From Miltoncostaea sp050250915 (GTDB lineage: Bacteria > Actinomycetota > Thermoleophilia > Miltoncostaeales > Miltoncostaeaceae): a DNA stretch of 64,000 nt. The translations under genes and the position numbers were made by a program. Every line of letters starts with the position of its first letter. Position 1 is the stretch's first letter. Below, one piece after another: positions 15,540 to 25,010 of this stretch. The notes under the pieces were generated by a model that had not been told where the DNA came from, made no database searches, and was given only the letters and a program-made list of their open reading frames with translations. The stretch is taken from positions 62,001 to 126,000 of the forward strand of contig JBFWNT010000008.1 in the NCBI GenBank assembly GCA_050250915.1, written 5' to 3'.

Positions 15540-16571
15540 TCAGGCGCGCCCACGGCGCTTGTGGCGGCTGGCCTCCCGGGCCATCCGCGACCCCTGCCGG
15601 CCGTGGGCCCGCCATGCCCGCTCGTCCTCGCGGCGGGCCAGCGACGACAGCTCCCGCGCGAGGTCGCGGTGGCTCTCCAGGCGCCGCGGGTCGAGCGACC
15701 CGTCCGCGACGGCCGCGGCGACCGCGCAGCCGGGCTCGCCGTCGTGCCGGCAGTCGGCGAAGCGGCAGCCGTCGGCCAGGGCCGCGATGTCGGCGAACGC
15801 CGCCCGCACGCCCCCGTCCGAGCCCCACAGGCCCAGCTCCCGCACCCCCGGGGTGTCGATGAGCGCGCCGCCGCCGGGCAGCGGCACCAGGTGGCGGGCG
15901 GTGGTGGTGTGGCGGCCCTTCTGGTCGCCGTCGCGGACGGGGCCGGTCGCGAGGGCCTCCCGGCCGACCAGCGCGTTGACGAGCGTGGACTTGCCGGCGC
16001 CGGACTCGCCCACCAGTACCAGCGTGCGGTCCGGGCGGGCGCGGGCGGCCAGCGCGTCGAGCCCCGCGCCGGTGCGGGCGCTGACGGTCAGCGCGTCGAC
16101 GCCGAACGCCACCTCGGCGTCCAGGGCGCGCGCGGCGGCGTCGCCGTCCAGGTCGGCCTTGGTGAGCACCACGACGGGCGTGGCGCCCGATTCCCACGCC
16201 AGGGCCAGGGCGCGGTGCAGCCGCCGGTCGCGCAGCGGCCGGTCCAGGCCGTGGACGACCGCGACGACGTCGACGTTGGCGGCGATCGCCTGACCCGCGT
16301 CGGGGCGCCCGGCGGCGCGCCGCTGGAGCAGCGTGCGCCGGGTCAGGACGGCGGCGGGGCGGCCGTCCTCGAGCACGATCCAGTCGCCGGCCGCGAGGCC
16401 GGGGGCCTCGACGCGTACGCTGCCGCCGGCCGTGACGGCGACGCAGGCGCCGCGGTCGACGCGGGCCACGCGGGCGGGGATCGCGGCGGGGCGCCCGAGC
16501 GCGTCGAGCTCCGCCTGGCGGGACGGGGACCATCCGAGCGGCGCGAGCGCCGCGGAGTGATGCTGGGACAA
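15540..16571 (-). CDS. rsgA: Ribosome small-subunit GTPase RsgA
   Basis: Circularly permuted GTPase that checks late 30S assembly. N-terminal OB domain (residues 30-85), then the permuted G motifs: VVVLTKADLD (G4), GESGAGKSTLVNAL (G1), DTPGVREL (G3). The zinc site has CRFADCRHDGEPGC. Length of 343 is typical. TTG start at 16571 is supported by GAGGGAG 7 bases upstream. It converges with the Ig-like protein gene with only four bases between stops. Confidence 0.95.
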   Translation of the reverse strand: MSQHHSAALAPLGWSPSRQAELDALGRPAAIPARVARVDRGACVAVTAGGSVRVEAPGLAAGDWIVLEDGRPAAVLTRRTLLQRRAAGRPDAGQAIAANVDVVAVVHGLDRPLRDRRLHRALALAWESGATPVVVLTKADLDGDAAARALDAEVAFGVDALTVSARTGAGLDALAARARPDRTLVLVGESGAGKSTLVNALVGREALATGPVRDGDQKGRHTTTARHLVPLPGGGALIDTPGVRELGLWGSDGGVRAAFADIAALADGCRFADCRHDGEPGCAVAAAVADGSLDPRRLESHRDLARELSSLARREDERAWRAHGRQGSRMAREASRHKRRGRA

Positions 16572-16788
16572 CGGGGGACTCCCTCGGGAGAGGGGCGCCC
16601 CTGGGTGGCCTACCCCCTCAGCGGAGGGGCGGCGGGGCGCCCGGCATGGACGCGACGGTGCGGGGCGGCTGCGCCGCCCGCTCGGTCATCGCGGACTCCA
16701 TGCTTCGAGGCCCTCCCGTGGTCACCGGCGTGCGCCGGCCGCGCGATGGTACAACCCACCTCGTGCGGACGTCACCCCTCCTCCCGAC

Positions 16789-17355
16789 GTGAGCAAGGAG
16801 CACCCGGAGATCGGGGAGCGCCTCGCGGCGTTCATGCTGGCCCAGCCGGTGTTCTTCGTCGGCACCGCGCCGGCCGGCGGCGAGGGCCACGTGAATGTCT
16901 CGCCGAAGGGGCTGCCCGGCTCGTTCGCCGTGCTCGGCCCGCGCGAGGTGGCCTACCTCGACCTGACGGGCAGCGGCGCCGAGACGGTCGCGCACCTCCG
17001 CGACGACGGCCGCATCTGCCTGATGTTCTGCGCGTTCGAGGGGCCGCCGAACATCGTGCGCCTGCACGGGCGCGGCGAGGTGGTGCTGCCGGGGGCCCCG
17101 GGGTTCGACGCGCTGGCCGCGCGGTTCGCGGGCCACCCGGGCCGGCGGTCGGTCATCCGCGTGGACGTCGACCGGGTGTCCGACTCCTGCGGCTTCGGGG
17201 TGCCCCGGATGACGATGGAGGGCGACCGCGAGCAGCTGGTGAAGTGGGCGCGATCGAAGGGCGACGAGGGGCTGGAGGAGTACCGCCGCACGCGCAACGC
17301 CCGCAGCATCGACGGGCTCCCCGCGTTCGAGGGCACGGGGGCCGGTCCGGCGTAG
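16789..17355 (+). CDS. Pyridoxamine 5'-phosphate oxidase-family (split-barrel) protein
   Basis: A 188-residue split-barrel flavin-type protein. FFVGTAPAGGEGHVNVSPKGLPGSF, YLDLTGSGAETVAHLRDDGRICLMFCAFEGPP and LHGRGEVV match the PNPOx-like group that binds FMN, F420 or heme. C-terminal RVSDSCGFGVPRM is shared by a subset annotated as putative oxidases. GTG start at 16789; the 217 bases upstream hold no other gene. It converges with gpmI. Substrate unknown. Confidence 0.85.
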   Translation: MSKEHPEIGERLAAFMLAQPVFFVGTAPAGGEGHVNVSPKGLPGSFAVLGPREVAYLDLTGSGAETVAHLRDDGRICLMFCAFEGPPNIVRLHGRGEVVLPGAPGFDALAARFAGHPGRRSVIRVDVDRVSDSCGFGVPRMTMEGDREQLVKWARSKGDEGLEEYRRTRNARSIDGLPAFEGTGAGPA

Positions 17356-17385
17356 GCGGCGAAGGGTGAGCGGCGGTCGATCCCC

Positions 17386-18882
17386 TCAGAGGAGCGGTGA
17401 CCCCGTCATCGACGGTCCCGGGTCCCAGCCCATGAGGCCGCAGAGGGTGGGCGCCACGTCGCCCAGGGCGCCGCCCTCCCGCAGGTCCAGGCCCGGGCGG
17501 TCGATCCACAGCGGCACCGGGTTGCTGGTGTGCGCGGTGTTGGGGCTCCCGTCGGGCTCGATCATGACCTCGCTGTTGCCGTGGTCGGCGGTCACGCAGA
17601 GCAGGCCACCGGCCGCGGCCACCGCCGCGCGGATGTCGGCCATGCAGGCGTCGACCGTCTCGATGCCGCGCACCGCCGCCTCCACCACGCCGGTGTGGCC
17701 GACCATGTCGGCGTTGGCGAAGTTCACGACCAGCAGGTCGTCCTCCCCCGCCGCGACCGCCTGCACCACGGCGTCGCGGATGCCGCCCGCGCTCATCTCC
17801 GGCGCCTGGTCGTAGGTGGGGACGTGCTGCGGCGACGGCACCAGGACGCGGCGCTCGCCGTCGAACGGCTCCTCCCGCCCCCCGTTGAAGAAGAACGTGA
17901 CGTGGGCGTACTTCTCGGTCTCGGCCACGTGCAGCTGCCGGCGGCCCTGGCCGGACACCACCTCGGCGAGCCCCTGCCGCACGTCCTGCGCCTCGAACAG
18001 CACCGGCGGGGTGAACTCCGCCTTGTAGCGGGTCATCGTCGTCATGGCGGGCACCGGCGGCTCCGGGCCGCGGTCGAAGCCGTCGAAGGCGGGGTCGCTG
18101 AACGCCTGCGTGAGCTGGCGGGCGCGGTCGGGGCGGAAGTTGACGTAGATCAGCGCGTCGCCGCCGCGGAGGCGGGTGGCGGCGACGTCGCCGATCACCG
18201 CCGGGTCGATGAACTCGTCGGTGACCCCCGCGTCGTACGAGGCGCGGACCGCCTCGGCGCCGGTCGCGTGGTGGACGCCCGCGCCGTGGACGATCGCGTC
18301 GTACGCCTTGCGGGTGCGGTCCCAGCGGCGGTCCCGGTCCATCGCCCAGTAGCGGCCGACGACCGTGCCCACGCGGACGCCCGTCGCCTCGATCTCCTCG
18401 ACCGCGGCGAGGCCCATGTCCGGGCGGGTGTCGCGGCCGTCGGTCATCGCGTGGACCACGATCCGCTCGACCCCGGCGTCCCGGGCGATCCGGATGAGCG
18501 CGAGCAGGTGCGCCTGGCTGGCGTGGACGCCGCCCGGGCCGACCAGGCTCAGCAGGTGCAGGGTCCGCTCGCGCCCGCGCCGGAGCGCCTCCTGCAGGAC
18601 GGGGCTGCGCGCGAGCGACCCGTCGGCGATCGCCTCGTCGACCCGCACCAGCATCTGCGACACGCGGCGGCCGGCGCCGAGGTTCAGGTGCCCCACCTCC
18701 GAGTTGCCCTGCTGCCCGTCGGGCAGCCCCACCGGCAGGCCGGAGGCGTTGATCCGCGTGCCGGAGCCCTCGGCGGCCAGCCGGTCGAGCGCGGGGGTGC
18801 GCGCCAGGCTCACGGCGTTGCCGGGCCCGGCGGGCGCGATGCCGAACCCGTCGATGACCACCAGGACGAGGGGGCCTGCCAC
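17386..18882 (-). CDS. gpmI: 2,3-bisphosphoglycerate-independent phosphoglycerate mutase
   Basis: Interconverts 3- and 2-phosphoglycerate with two manganese ions and a phosphoserine. VVIDGFGIAP gives the first metal Asp, GQQGNSEVGHLNLGAGR the nucleophilic Ser, then MTDGRDTRP, FRPDRARQLT, and NFANADMVGHTG and TADHGN for the second metal site. 498 residues, slightly short but complete. GTG 18882, 11 bases after the tpiA stop, so it is the last gene of the gap-pgk-tpiA-gpmI unit. Confidence 0.96.
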   Translation of the reverse strand: MAGPLVLVVIDGFGIAPAGPGNAVSLARTPALDRLAAEGSGTRINASGLPVGLPDGQQGNSEVGHLNLGAGRRVSQMLVRVDEAIADGSLARSPVLQEALRRGRERTLHLLSLVGPGGVHASQAHLLALIRIARDAGVERIVVHAMTDGRDTRPDMGLAAVEEIEATGVRVGTVVGRYWAMDRDRRWDRTRKAYDAIVHGAGVHHATGAEAVRASYDAGVTDEFIDPAVIGDVAATRLRGGDALIYVNFRPDRARQLTQAFSDPAFDGFDRGPEPPVPAMTTMTRYKAEFTPPVLFEAQDVRQGLAEVVSGQGRRQLHVAETEKYAHVTFFFNGGREEPFDGERRVLVPSPQHVPTYDQAPEMSAGGIRDAVVQAVAAGEDDLLVVNFANADMVGHTGVVEAAVRGIETVDACMADIRAAVAAAGGLLCVTADHGNSEVMIEPDGSPNTAHTSNPVPLWIDRPGLDLREGGALGDVAPTLCGLMGWDPGPSMTGSPLL

Positions 18883-18893
18883 GGCGCCGGGCC

Positions 18894-19643
18894 TCAGGCC
18901 GCGCCGACGATGGCGGCGAACGCGTCCGGGTCGAGGCTGGCGCCGCCCACCAGGGCGCCGTCGATGTCGGGCTGGCGCAGCAGGTCGGGGGCGGTCTCGG
19001 GGGTGACGCTGCCGCCGTACAGCACCCGCAGGGCGGCGCCGGCAACCCGCTCCGCGGCGACCGCGCGCACCAGCGCGCACGCCTCCTGGGCGATGTCGGG
19101 GGTGGCCGTGCGGCCGGTGCCGATCGCCCAGATCGGCTCGTAGGCGATCGCCAGGCGGTCGACCTCCTCGGCCTGCACGTGCTCCAGCCCGGCGCGCACC
19201 TGGGCGGTGAGCCACGCCTCGGTCTCGCCCGCCTCCCGCTGGGCCAGCGACTCGCCACAGCACATGATCACCGTGAGGCCGGCGTCGAGCGCCGCGCGGA
19301 CGCGGGCGGCCACCTGGGCGTCGGTCTCCCCCGCCGCCCGGCGCTCGGAGTGGCCCACGAGGGTGCCCTCCGCCCCGGTCGCGAGGATCATGCCGGCGGA
19401 GATCTCGCCGGTGTGGGGGCCGTTCTCGGCCTCGTGGACGGCCTGGGCCAGCACCTTCACGCTGCTGCCGGACGCGGCGCGCGCCGTGGCCTCCAGGGCG
19501 GTGAACGGCGGGCAGACGGCCACGTCGGCGGTCAGGTCGCCCTCGCCCAGATGCGCGCGCAGACGGGCGACGTGCTCGCGCGCCTCCACGCCCGTCTTGT
19601 GCATCTTCCAGTTCCCCGCGATCAGCGGGCGGCGCGCGCTCAC
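18894..19643 (-). CDS. tpiA: Triosephosphate isomerase
   Basis: Interconverts dihydroxyacetone phosphate and glyceraldehyde 3-phosphate. GNWKMH has the active-site Asn and Lys, VGHSERR the His, AYEPIWAIGTG the catalytic Glu and flexible loop, and LYGGSV the phosphate site. 249 residues, normal. GTG start overlaps the pgk stop by four bases. Confidence 0.97.
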   Translation of the reverse strand: MSARRPLIAGNWKMHKTGVEAREHVARLRAHLGEGDLTADVAVCPPFTALEATARAASGSSVKVLAQAVHEAENGPHTGEISAGMILATGAEGTLVGHSERRAAGETDAQVAARVRAALDAGLTVIMCCGESLAQREAGETEAWLTAQVRAGLEHVQAEEVDRLAIAYEPIWAIGTGRTATPDIAQEACALVRAVAAERVAGAALRVLYGGSVTPETAPDLLRQPDIDGALVGGASLDPDAFAAIVGAA

Positions 19644-20833
19644 GCGGTCGGGAGGGCCGCGACGCCGGGCAGGGTCCTGCCCTCGAGCATCTCCAGGGCG
19701 GCGCCGCCGCCGGTCGAGACGTGGGTGTACCGGTCGGCCATGCCGAACTGGGCGACCGCCGCACCCGAGTCGCCGCCGCCGACGACGGTCGTCGCGCCCG
19801 ATTCCGCCATCGCGTCGGCCACCGCGACGGTGCCGTCGGCGAACGGCGGGATCTCGAACGCGCCCATCGGGCCGTTCCAGAAGACGGTGCCGGCGGCGCT
19901 GATCGCCTCGCGGTACGCGGCGGCGGTGCGCGGGCCGATGTCGACGCCCATCCAGCCGGCCGGGATGTCGTCGGTGGGCACGACCTCCAGGTCGGCCTCC
20001 GCGTCGAACCGGTCGGCGATCAGCACGTCCACCGGCAGCTGAAGGGCGCAGTTGAGGCGGACGGCCAGCTCCATCAGCTCCCGGGCCATCGCCTGGCCGT
20101 CGGGGCCCTCGTGCAGCGACGTCCCCACCGGCTCGCCCTGGGCGACGAGGAACGTGAAGCACATGGCGCCGCCGATCAGGACCCGGTCGCAGCGCTCCAG
20201 GAGGCTGCGGATGAGCGGCAGCTTGTCGCTCACCTTCGACCCGCCGAGGACGGCGACGAACGGGTGCGCCGGGTTGGCGAGCAGCCCCTCCAGCACCTCC
20301 ACCTCGCGCTTCAGCAGCAGCCCGGCGCGGGCGGGGAGCCGGCGGGCGACGCCCTCGGTGGAGGCGTGGGCGCGGTGGGCGGCGCCGAACGCGTCGTTGA
20401 CGTAGTGCGTGTAGCCCTCGGCGAGGCGGTCGGCGAACGCCGGGTCGTTCCGCTCCTCCTCCGGGTGGAAGCGGAGGTTCTCGAGCATCACCAGCTCACC
20501 GGCGCCGAGCGACGACACCCGGTCGCGGACCTCCTGGCCCACGCAGTCGGGCAGCAGCTCCACCCGGCGGCCCATCAGCTCCCCCAGCCGGGCGGCGGCC
20601 GGGGCGAGCGACAGCTCCGCCCAGCGCTCGCCCTTGGGGCGGCCCAGGTGCGAGCAGACCGCCACGCCCGCGCCGGCCTTCAGCAGGTACTCCAGCGTGG
20701 GGACGGAGGCGCGGATGCGGGCGTCGTCGGTCACCCGCCCGCCGTCGAGGGGCACGTTCAGGTCGGCCCGCACCAGCACGCGCGCTCCCGACCAGTCGAC
20801 CCCCGGGTCGTCGATCCCGAGGAGGCTCGCCAC
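19640..20833 (-). CDS. pgk: Phosphoglycerate kinase
   Basis: Transfers phosphate between 1,3-bisphosphoglycerate and ADP. RADLNVPLDGGRVTDD and SHLGRPKG in the N-terminal domain bind substrate; ENLRFHPEE, AVLGGSKVSDKL, MGAFEIPPFADGT and VGGGDSGAAV form the hinge and nucleotide site. 397 residues. GTG start, nine bases after the gap stop; overlaps tpiA by four bases. Confidence 0.97.
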   Translation of the reverse strand: MASLLGIDDPGVDWSGARVLVRADLNVPLDGGRVTDDARIRASVPTLEYLLKAGAGVAVCSHLGRPKGERWAELSLAPAAARLGELMGRRVELLPDCVGQEVRDRVSSLGAGELVMLENLRFHPEEERNDPAFADRLAEGYTHYVNDAFGAAHRAHASTEGVARRLPARAGLLLKREVEVLEGLLANPAHPFVAVLGGSKVSDKLPLIRSLLERCDRVLIGGAMCFTFLVAQGEPVGTSLHEGPDGQAMARELMELAVRLNCALQLPVDVLIADRFDAEADLEVVPTDDIPAGWMGVDIGPRTAAAYREAISAAGTVFWNGPMGAFEIPPFADGTVAVADAMAESGATTVVGGGDSGAAVAQFGMADRYTHVSTGGGAALEMLEGRTLPGVAALPTA

Positions 20834-20842
20834 CCGGCCGGC

Positions 20843-21847
<1,005 letters not shown>

Positions 21848-21915
21848 CCGGCCACGTCCTCCCAGTCGTTACCGCGGGCCAATCTACCAAGGCCCGTCGT
21901 GGCAGGCTTCCCCGC

Positions 21916-22455
21916 GTGACGCGACTCTCGTCCCTGCTGCCGGCCGTCGCCGCGGCCGCGGTGGCCGTCGCGGTAGCCGTCGCGGCGGCGGGCTGCGGAG
22001 GCGGGGCGGCGGACGCGCCCGCCCCCGTGGCCGCCTCCCCGGCGCGCGTGGTGCGGGTGGTCGACGGCGACACGGTGATCCTGCGCCTGGACGGCGACGA
22101 CCGGCGGGTGCGCCTGCTCGGGGTGGACGCGCCGGAGAGCGTGACCTCCGACCGGCCGGTGGAGTGCTGGGGCCCGCAGGCGGCCGCCGCCGCCCGGCGG
22201 CTCATGCCGAAGGGGGCGGCGGTGGCGGTGGCCACCGACCCGACCCAGGGCGACGAGGACCGGTACGGCCGGCTGCTGGGCGAGGTCACCGTGGGCGACG
22301 CCCCGGGGACCGTGAACGTCGCGCTGGTGCGGGAGGGCGCGGCGGAGGTCTTCCGTGGCGACGGCCGCGGCCGCCTTCAGCCGCAGCTGCGGGCGGCGGA
22401 GCGCGAGGCCCGCGACGCTGGGCGCGGCCTGTGGGGGTCCTGCCGGCGCCGTTAG
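21916..22455 (+). CDS. Thermonuclease-family (SNase-like) lipoprotein
   Basis: Lipobox VAVAAAGC near residue 29 marks it as a lipoprotein. The OB-fold nuclease domain follows: VVDGDTVILRL, RLLGVDAPES with the catalytic Arg and Glu, and DRYGRLLGEV with the second Arg. All catalytic residues of staphylococcal nuclease are represented. 179 residues. Predicted to cut DNA or RNA outside the membrane. GTG start 68 bases from gap, divergent. Its stop overlaps that of the DUF2510 gene by four bases. It lies in the insertion between gap and yvcK. Confidence 0.92.
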   Translation: MTRLSSLLPAVAAAAVAVAVAVAAAGCGGGAADAPAPVAASPARVVRVVDGDTVILRLDGDDRRVRLLGVDAPESVTSDRPVECWGPQAAAAARRLMPKGAAVAVATDPTQGDEDRYGRLLGEVTVGDAPGTVNVALVREGAAEVFRGDGRGRLQPQLRAAEREARDAGRGLWGSCRRR

Positions 22456-23069
22456 CGGGCGCGGTGGTCGCGCACCAGCGCGAGCGCGCCGGCGCCCGCC
22501 GCGAGGGCCGAGGCCAGGATCGCGACGTAGAGGGCGGCGCCCCAGCCGATCGCCGTCCCGGGCTGCGCCACGATCTCGCTGATCTCGGTGCCGGCCATCA
22601 CCGCCGTCCAGGCGAGCGGGAACGCCGCCACCACGAGGCCCCACGCGCCCACCCGGCGGCCGGCGGCCGACGCGCGGCCGCCCGCGGCCAGGCAGCAGAA
22701 CAGCCCGGCCACGGCCGCGATCGCCGCCCCCAGCAGCAGCGCCTTCCAGAAGTCCCCCGGCGTGGACCCCTGGGTCCGCAGCGTCCAGATGTCGACCTGG
22801 AAGCCGCCCCCGGCCAGCAGCGGGAGCCTGAGCGCCGCCAGCGCAAGGGCGGCGGCCACGATGCCGGTGATGCCCGCCCCCAGCAGCGCCCCGTCCACGC
22901 GCGGGCGCCGCGAGACCGCCGGAGCGGGCCGCGTCGCGAACCCCGGGTCGGGGGCGCGGTGCTCGGTCCACCGCCCGCCGTCCCACCAGCGCAGGACGCC
23001 GGGGTTGCCCGCCTCGGGGTACCACGACGCGGGGGGCTGCGGGGTGTGGCCGGGCACGAAGGGGGTCAT
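22452..23069 (-). CDS. DUF2510 membrane protein
   Basis: N-terminal ASWYPEAGNPGVLRWWDGGRWTEH (cited in parts: WYPEAG, LRWWDGGRWTEH) is the DUF2510 tryptophan-rich motif of actinobacterial membrane proteins. Five hydrophobic segments follow, with a DIWTLR loop. 205 residues, ATG 23067-23069. Function unknown. It is downstream of the DUF1097 gene on the same strand but separated by a strong hairpin, so probably its own transcript. Confidence 0.8.
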   Translation of the reverse strand: MTPFVPGHTPQPPASWYPEAGNPGVLRWWDGGRWTEHRAPDPGFATRPAPAVSRRPRVDGALLGAGITGIVAAALALAALRLPLLAGGGFQVDIWTLRTQGSTPGDFWKALLLGAAIAAVAGLFCCLAAGGRASAAGRRVGAWGLVVAAFPLAWTAVMAGTEISEIVAQPGTAIGWGAALYVAILASALAAGAGALALVRDHRAR

Positions 23070-23134
23070 CGGCAGCGGGCCCCGCGACCGCGAGCGGCAC
23101 TGGGCACTCTCTCTACGTGCCGCCCCGGAACGTG

Positions 23135-23160
23135 GCCGGGGGGCCTTGCGGCCCCCCGGC
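23135..23160 (-). terminator. GC-rich hairpin, likely terminator of the DUF1097 gene
   Basis: A perfect 11-bp stem, GCCGGGGGGCC / GGCCCCCCGGC, with loop TTGC, located 28 bases past the DUF1097 stop. There is no U-tract, which is common for terminators in GC-rich actinobacteria. Confidence 0.65.
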
Positions 23161-23188
23161 GACGAGCGTTCAGGTGGTGCGGAGGGGC

Positions 23189-23869
23189 CTAGGCCGCCTC
23201 GGCAGCCGCCTTCGGCTTGGGCGTGATGGCCGCCGTGATCTTGGCGGACAGGATGCCCAGGATGCAGCCGCAGACGAGGGTCACGAACGTGGAGAACCAG
23301 ACCCACGGCCACGGGGTGGAGAGCAGGCCGCCACCAGCGCCGATACCGGCGGTGGCGGGGTCGCCCAGGGCGGCGACGGTGTTGTCGGTGCCGCCACCGT
23401 TCGGGACGTAGCCGTCGAGGCCCGTCGCGATCCACCAGAGGAACACTGCTGCGAACGCCGGGAAGGTACCGGCGACGTAGTACCAGTCGCCCGCCACGAG
23501 GATCATGACGAGGATGAACGCGAAGATGCCGACCCAGAGGGCGATGCCCCAGAAGTCGGGAGCGTCAGCCGTCTTGAACGCGAGCGGCATGGTGATCAGA
23601 GCGGCCACCGAGCCGAACACGCAGGCGAGGAAGATCTTGCCGAAGGCGGCGTTGTCGCCACCGGCGGCGAAGAAGAGGCCCCAGGAGATGAAGGCCGTCG
23701 GGAGGATCAGGTGGAAGTTCTCAGGAAGACCGAACTGCCCGTCGCCGAGCAGGTTGTCCTGAACGGTCACCCAGTGGAACGTGAAGTTCAGCGCGAGTTC
23801 CGTCCAGAGAAAGGACAGAATTCCGATGACGATCGCGAGCGGGGCGATCGCTTTGGCGCGAGCGCTCAT
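23189..23869 (-). CDS. DUF1097-like membrane protein, codon use of a highly expressed gene
   Basis: 226 residues with about six hydrophobic helices; ILPTAFISWGLFFAAGGDNAAFGK and the Gly/Trp-rich helices resemble DUF1097. A long extracytoplasmic loop lies at NGGGTDNTVAALGDP, and the tail KPKAAAEAA is charged. Base composition is less GC-rich than neighbours and codons look restricted (ATC, TTC, AAG, GAA rare variants), as in abundant proteins. ATG 23869 has AAGGAG 11 bases upstream. It occupies the place of whiA in the usual gene order. Function unknown. Confidence 0.6.
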   Translation of the reverse strand: MSARAKAIAPLAIVIGILSFLWTELALNFTFHWVTVQDNLLGDGQFGLPENFHLILPTAFISWGLFFAAGGDNAAFGKIFLACVFGSVAALITMPLAFKTADAPDFWGIALWVGIFAFILVMILVAGDWYYVAGTFPAFAAVFLWWIATGLDGYVPNGGGTDNTVAALGDPATAGIGAGGGLLSTPWPWVWFSTFVTLVCGCILGILSAKITAAITPKPKAAAEAA

Positions 23870-23881
23870 GTGAACGTTCAC
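23870..23881. promoter_or_regulatory. 12-bp perfect palindrome between ribosome site and start
   Basis: gtgaacgttcac lies between AAGGAG and ATG 23869. It could be an operator or form a small hairpin that affects initiation. It is not a LexA box (half-sites lack CGAAC). Confidence 0.35.
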
Positions 23882-24053
23882 TCCTTGTTGACGAGTACGG
23901 AGGTCGCCCCGCCGGATACGAAGAAGACATGCGTGGCGGCACGACCGCGGACGGAGACCGGGCCCCGTCTCGCGGGGTGAGTCTACGGCCGCCGATCTGT
24001 TCGTGGCAACCGTTGCATGTCCTCCCGGACCTTGTTACTGCCTGTTGCGTGAT

Positions 24054-25010
24054 TCAGTTCACTGGCGATTCGGCAGCGAGCGCAATCAATGCGGCGGCGA
24101 GGGCCTCCGGTGAGTGCCGCACCAATCTCCCCCGATCGGCCAGATTTGCGGCCACGACCCGCACCCCGAGGGTCTCGAGGCGCCGCCGGTCGTACGGGAC
24201 GGGCACCTGTCCCTTGGCGGCGTAGACCCCCACCCAGTGGGGGTCGAGGGGCCCCTGATGGACCAGGATCATGTCCACCCCGCCGGGGACCGCCTCCAGC
24301 ACGCGCTCCAGATGGTCGGCGGCGTCGAACCCGTCGGTCTCGCCCGGCTGCGTCATGACGTTGCAGATGTAGGCGCGCCGGCCCTCCGCGCCCGCCACGG
24401 CCGCCGCGATCTCGGGGACGGCCAGGTGCGGGAGGACGCTGGTGAACAGGCTCCCCGGGCCCAGCAGCACCAGGTCGGCCTGCGCGATCGCCTCCACGGC
24501 GGGCCCATGGGCCGCCGGCTCGGGCTCCAGCCACACCCGGCGGCAGGCCCCGCCGCCCTCGCCGATCGCCGTCTCCCCGTTCACCGGCGGGCCACCCGCC
24601 ATGCGCTCCGCCCACAGGCTGATCGACTCGAGCGTGGAGGGCAGCACCCGCCCGCGGATCTTCAGGACCCGCGAGCACTCCTGGATGGCCAGGTCGAAGT
24701 TGCCGGTCACCTCGGTGAGCGCCGCCAGGAACAGGTTCCCGAAGGAGTGCCCCGAGAGCTCGCCGTCGCTGAAGCGGTGCTGGAAGAGGTTGCCGAGCAG
24801 CGACTCGTCGTCGGCGAGCGCCACCAGGCAGTTGCGGATGTCCCCGGGCGGCAGCACCCCCAGCTCGCGGCGCAGGCGCCCCGACGAGCCGCCGTCGTCG
24901 GCCACGGTCACGATGGCCGTGAGGTCGAGGGGCTCGCGTTTGAGCCCGCGCAGCAGCGACGCGAGGCCCGTCCCGCCCCCCAGCGCCGCGATCCGGGGGC
25001 GCCGCCTCAC
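24054..25010 (-). CDS. yvcK: Gluconeogenesis factor YvcK (CofD-like)
   Basis: Binds UDP-GlcNAc and is needed for envelope growth on gluconeogenic carbon sources. AALGGGTGLASLLRGL is the glycine loop; TVADDGGSSGRLR, PGDIRNCLVAL, HSFGNLFLAAL and LGPGSLFTSVLP are family motifs. 318 residues. GTG start overlaps the rapZ stop by four bases. whiA, normally next, is missing; 172 bases separate it from the DUF1097 gene. Confidence 0.95.
   Translation of the reverse strand: MRRRPRIAALGGGTGLASLLRGLKREPLDLTAIVTVADDGGSSGRLRRELGVLPPGDIRNCLVALADDESLLGNLFQHRFSDGELSGHSFGNLFLAALTEVTGNFDLAIQECSRVLKIRGRVLPSTLESISLWAERMAGGPPVNGETAIGEGGGACRRVWLEPEPAAHGPAVEAIAQADLVLLGPGSLFTSVLPHLAVPEIAAAVAGAEGRRAYICNVMTQPGETDGFDAADHLERVLEAVPGGVDMILVHQGPLDPHWVGVYAAKGQVPVPYDRRRLETLGVRVVAANLADRGRLVRHSPEALAAALIALAAESPVN

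Noticed and set aside
23870..23881. LexA box before the DUF1097 gene
   Set aside because: gtgaacgttcac is palindromic, but the half-sites lack CGAAC-N4-GTTCG spacing.
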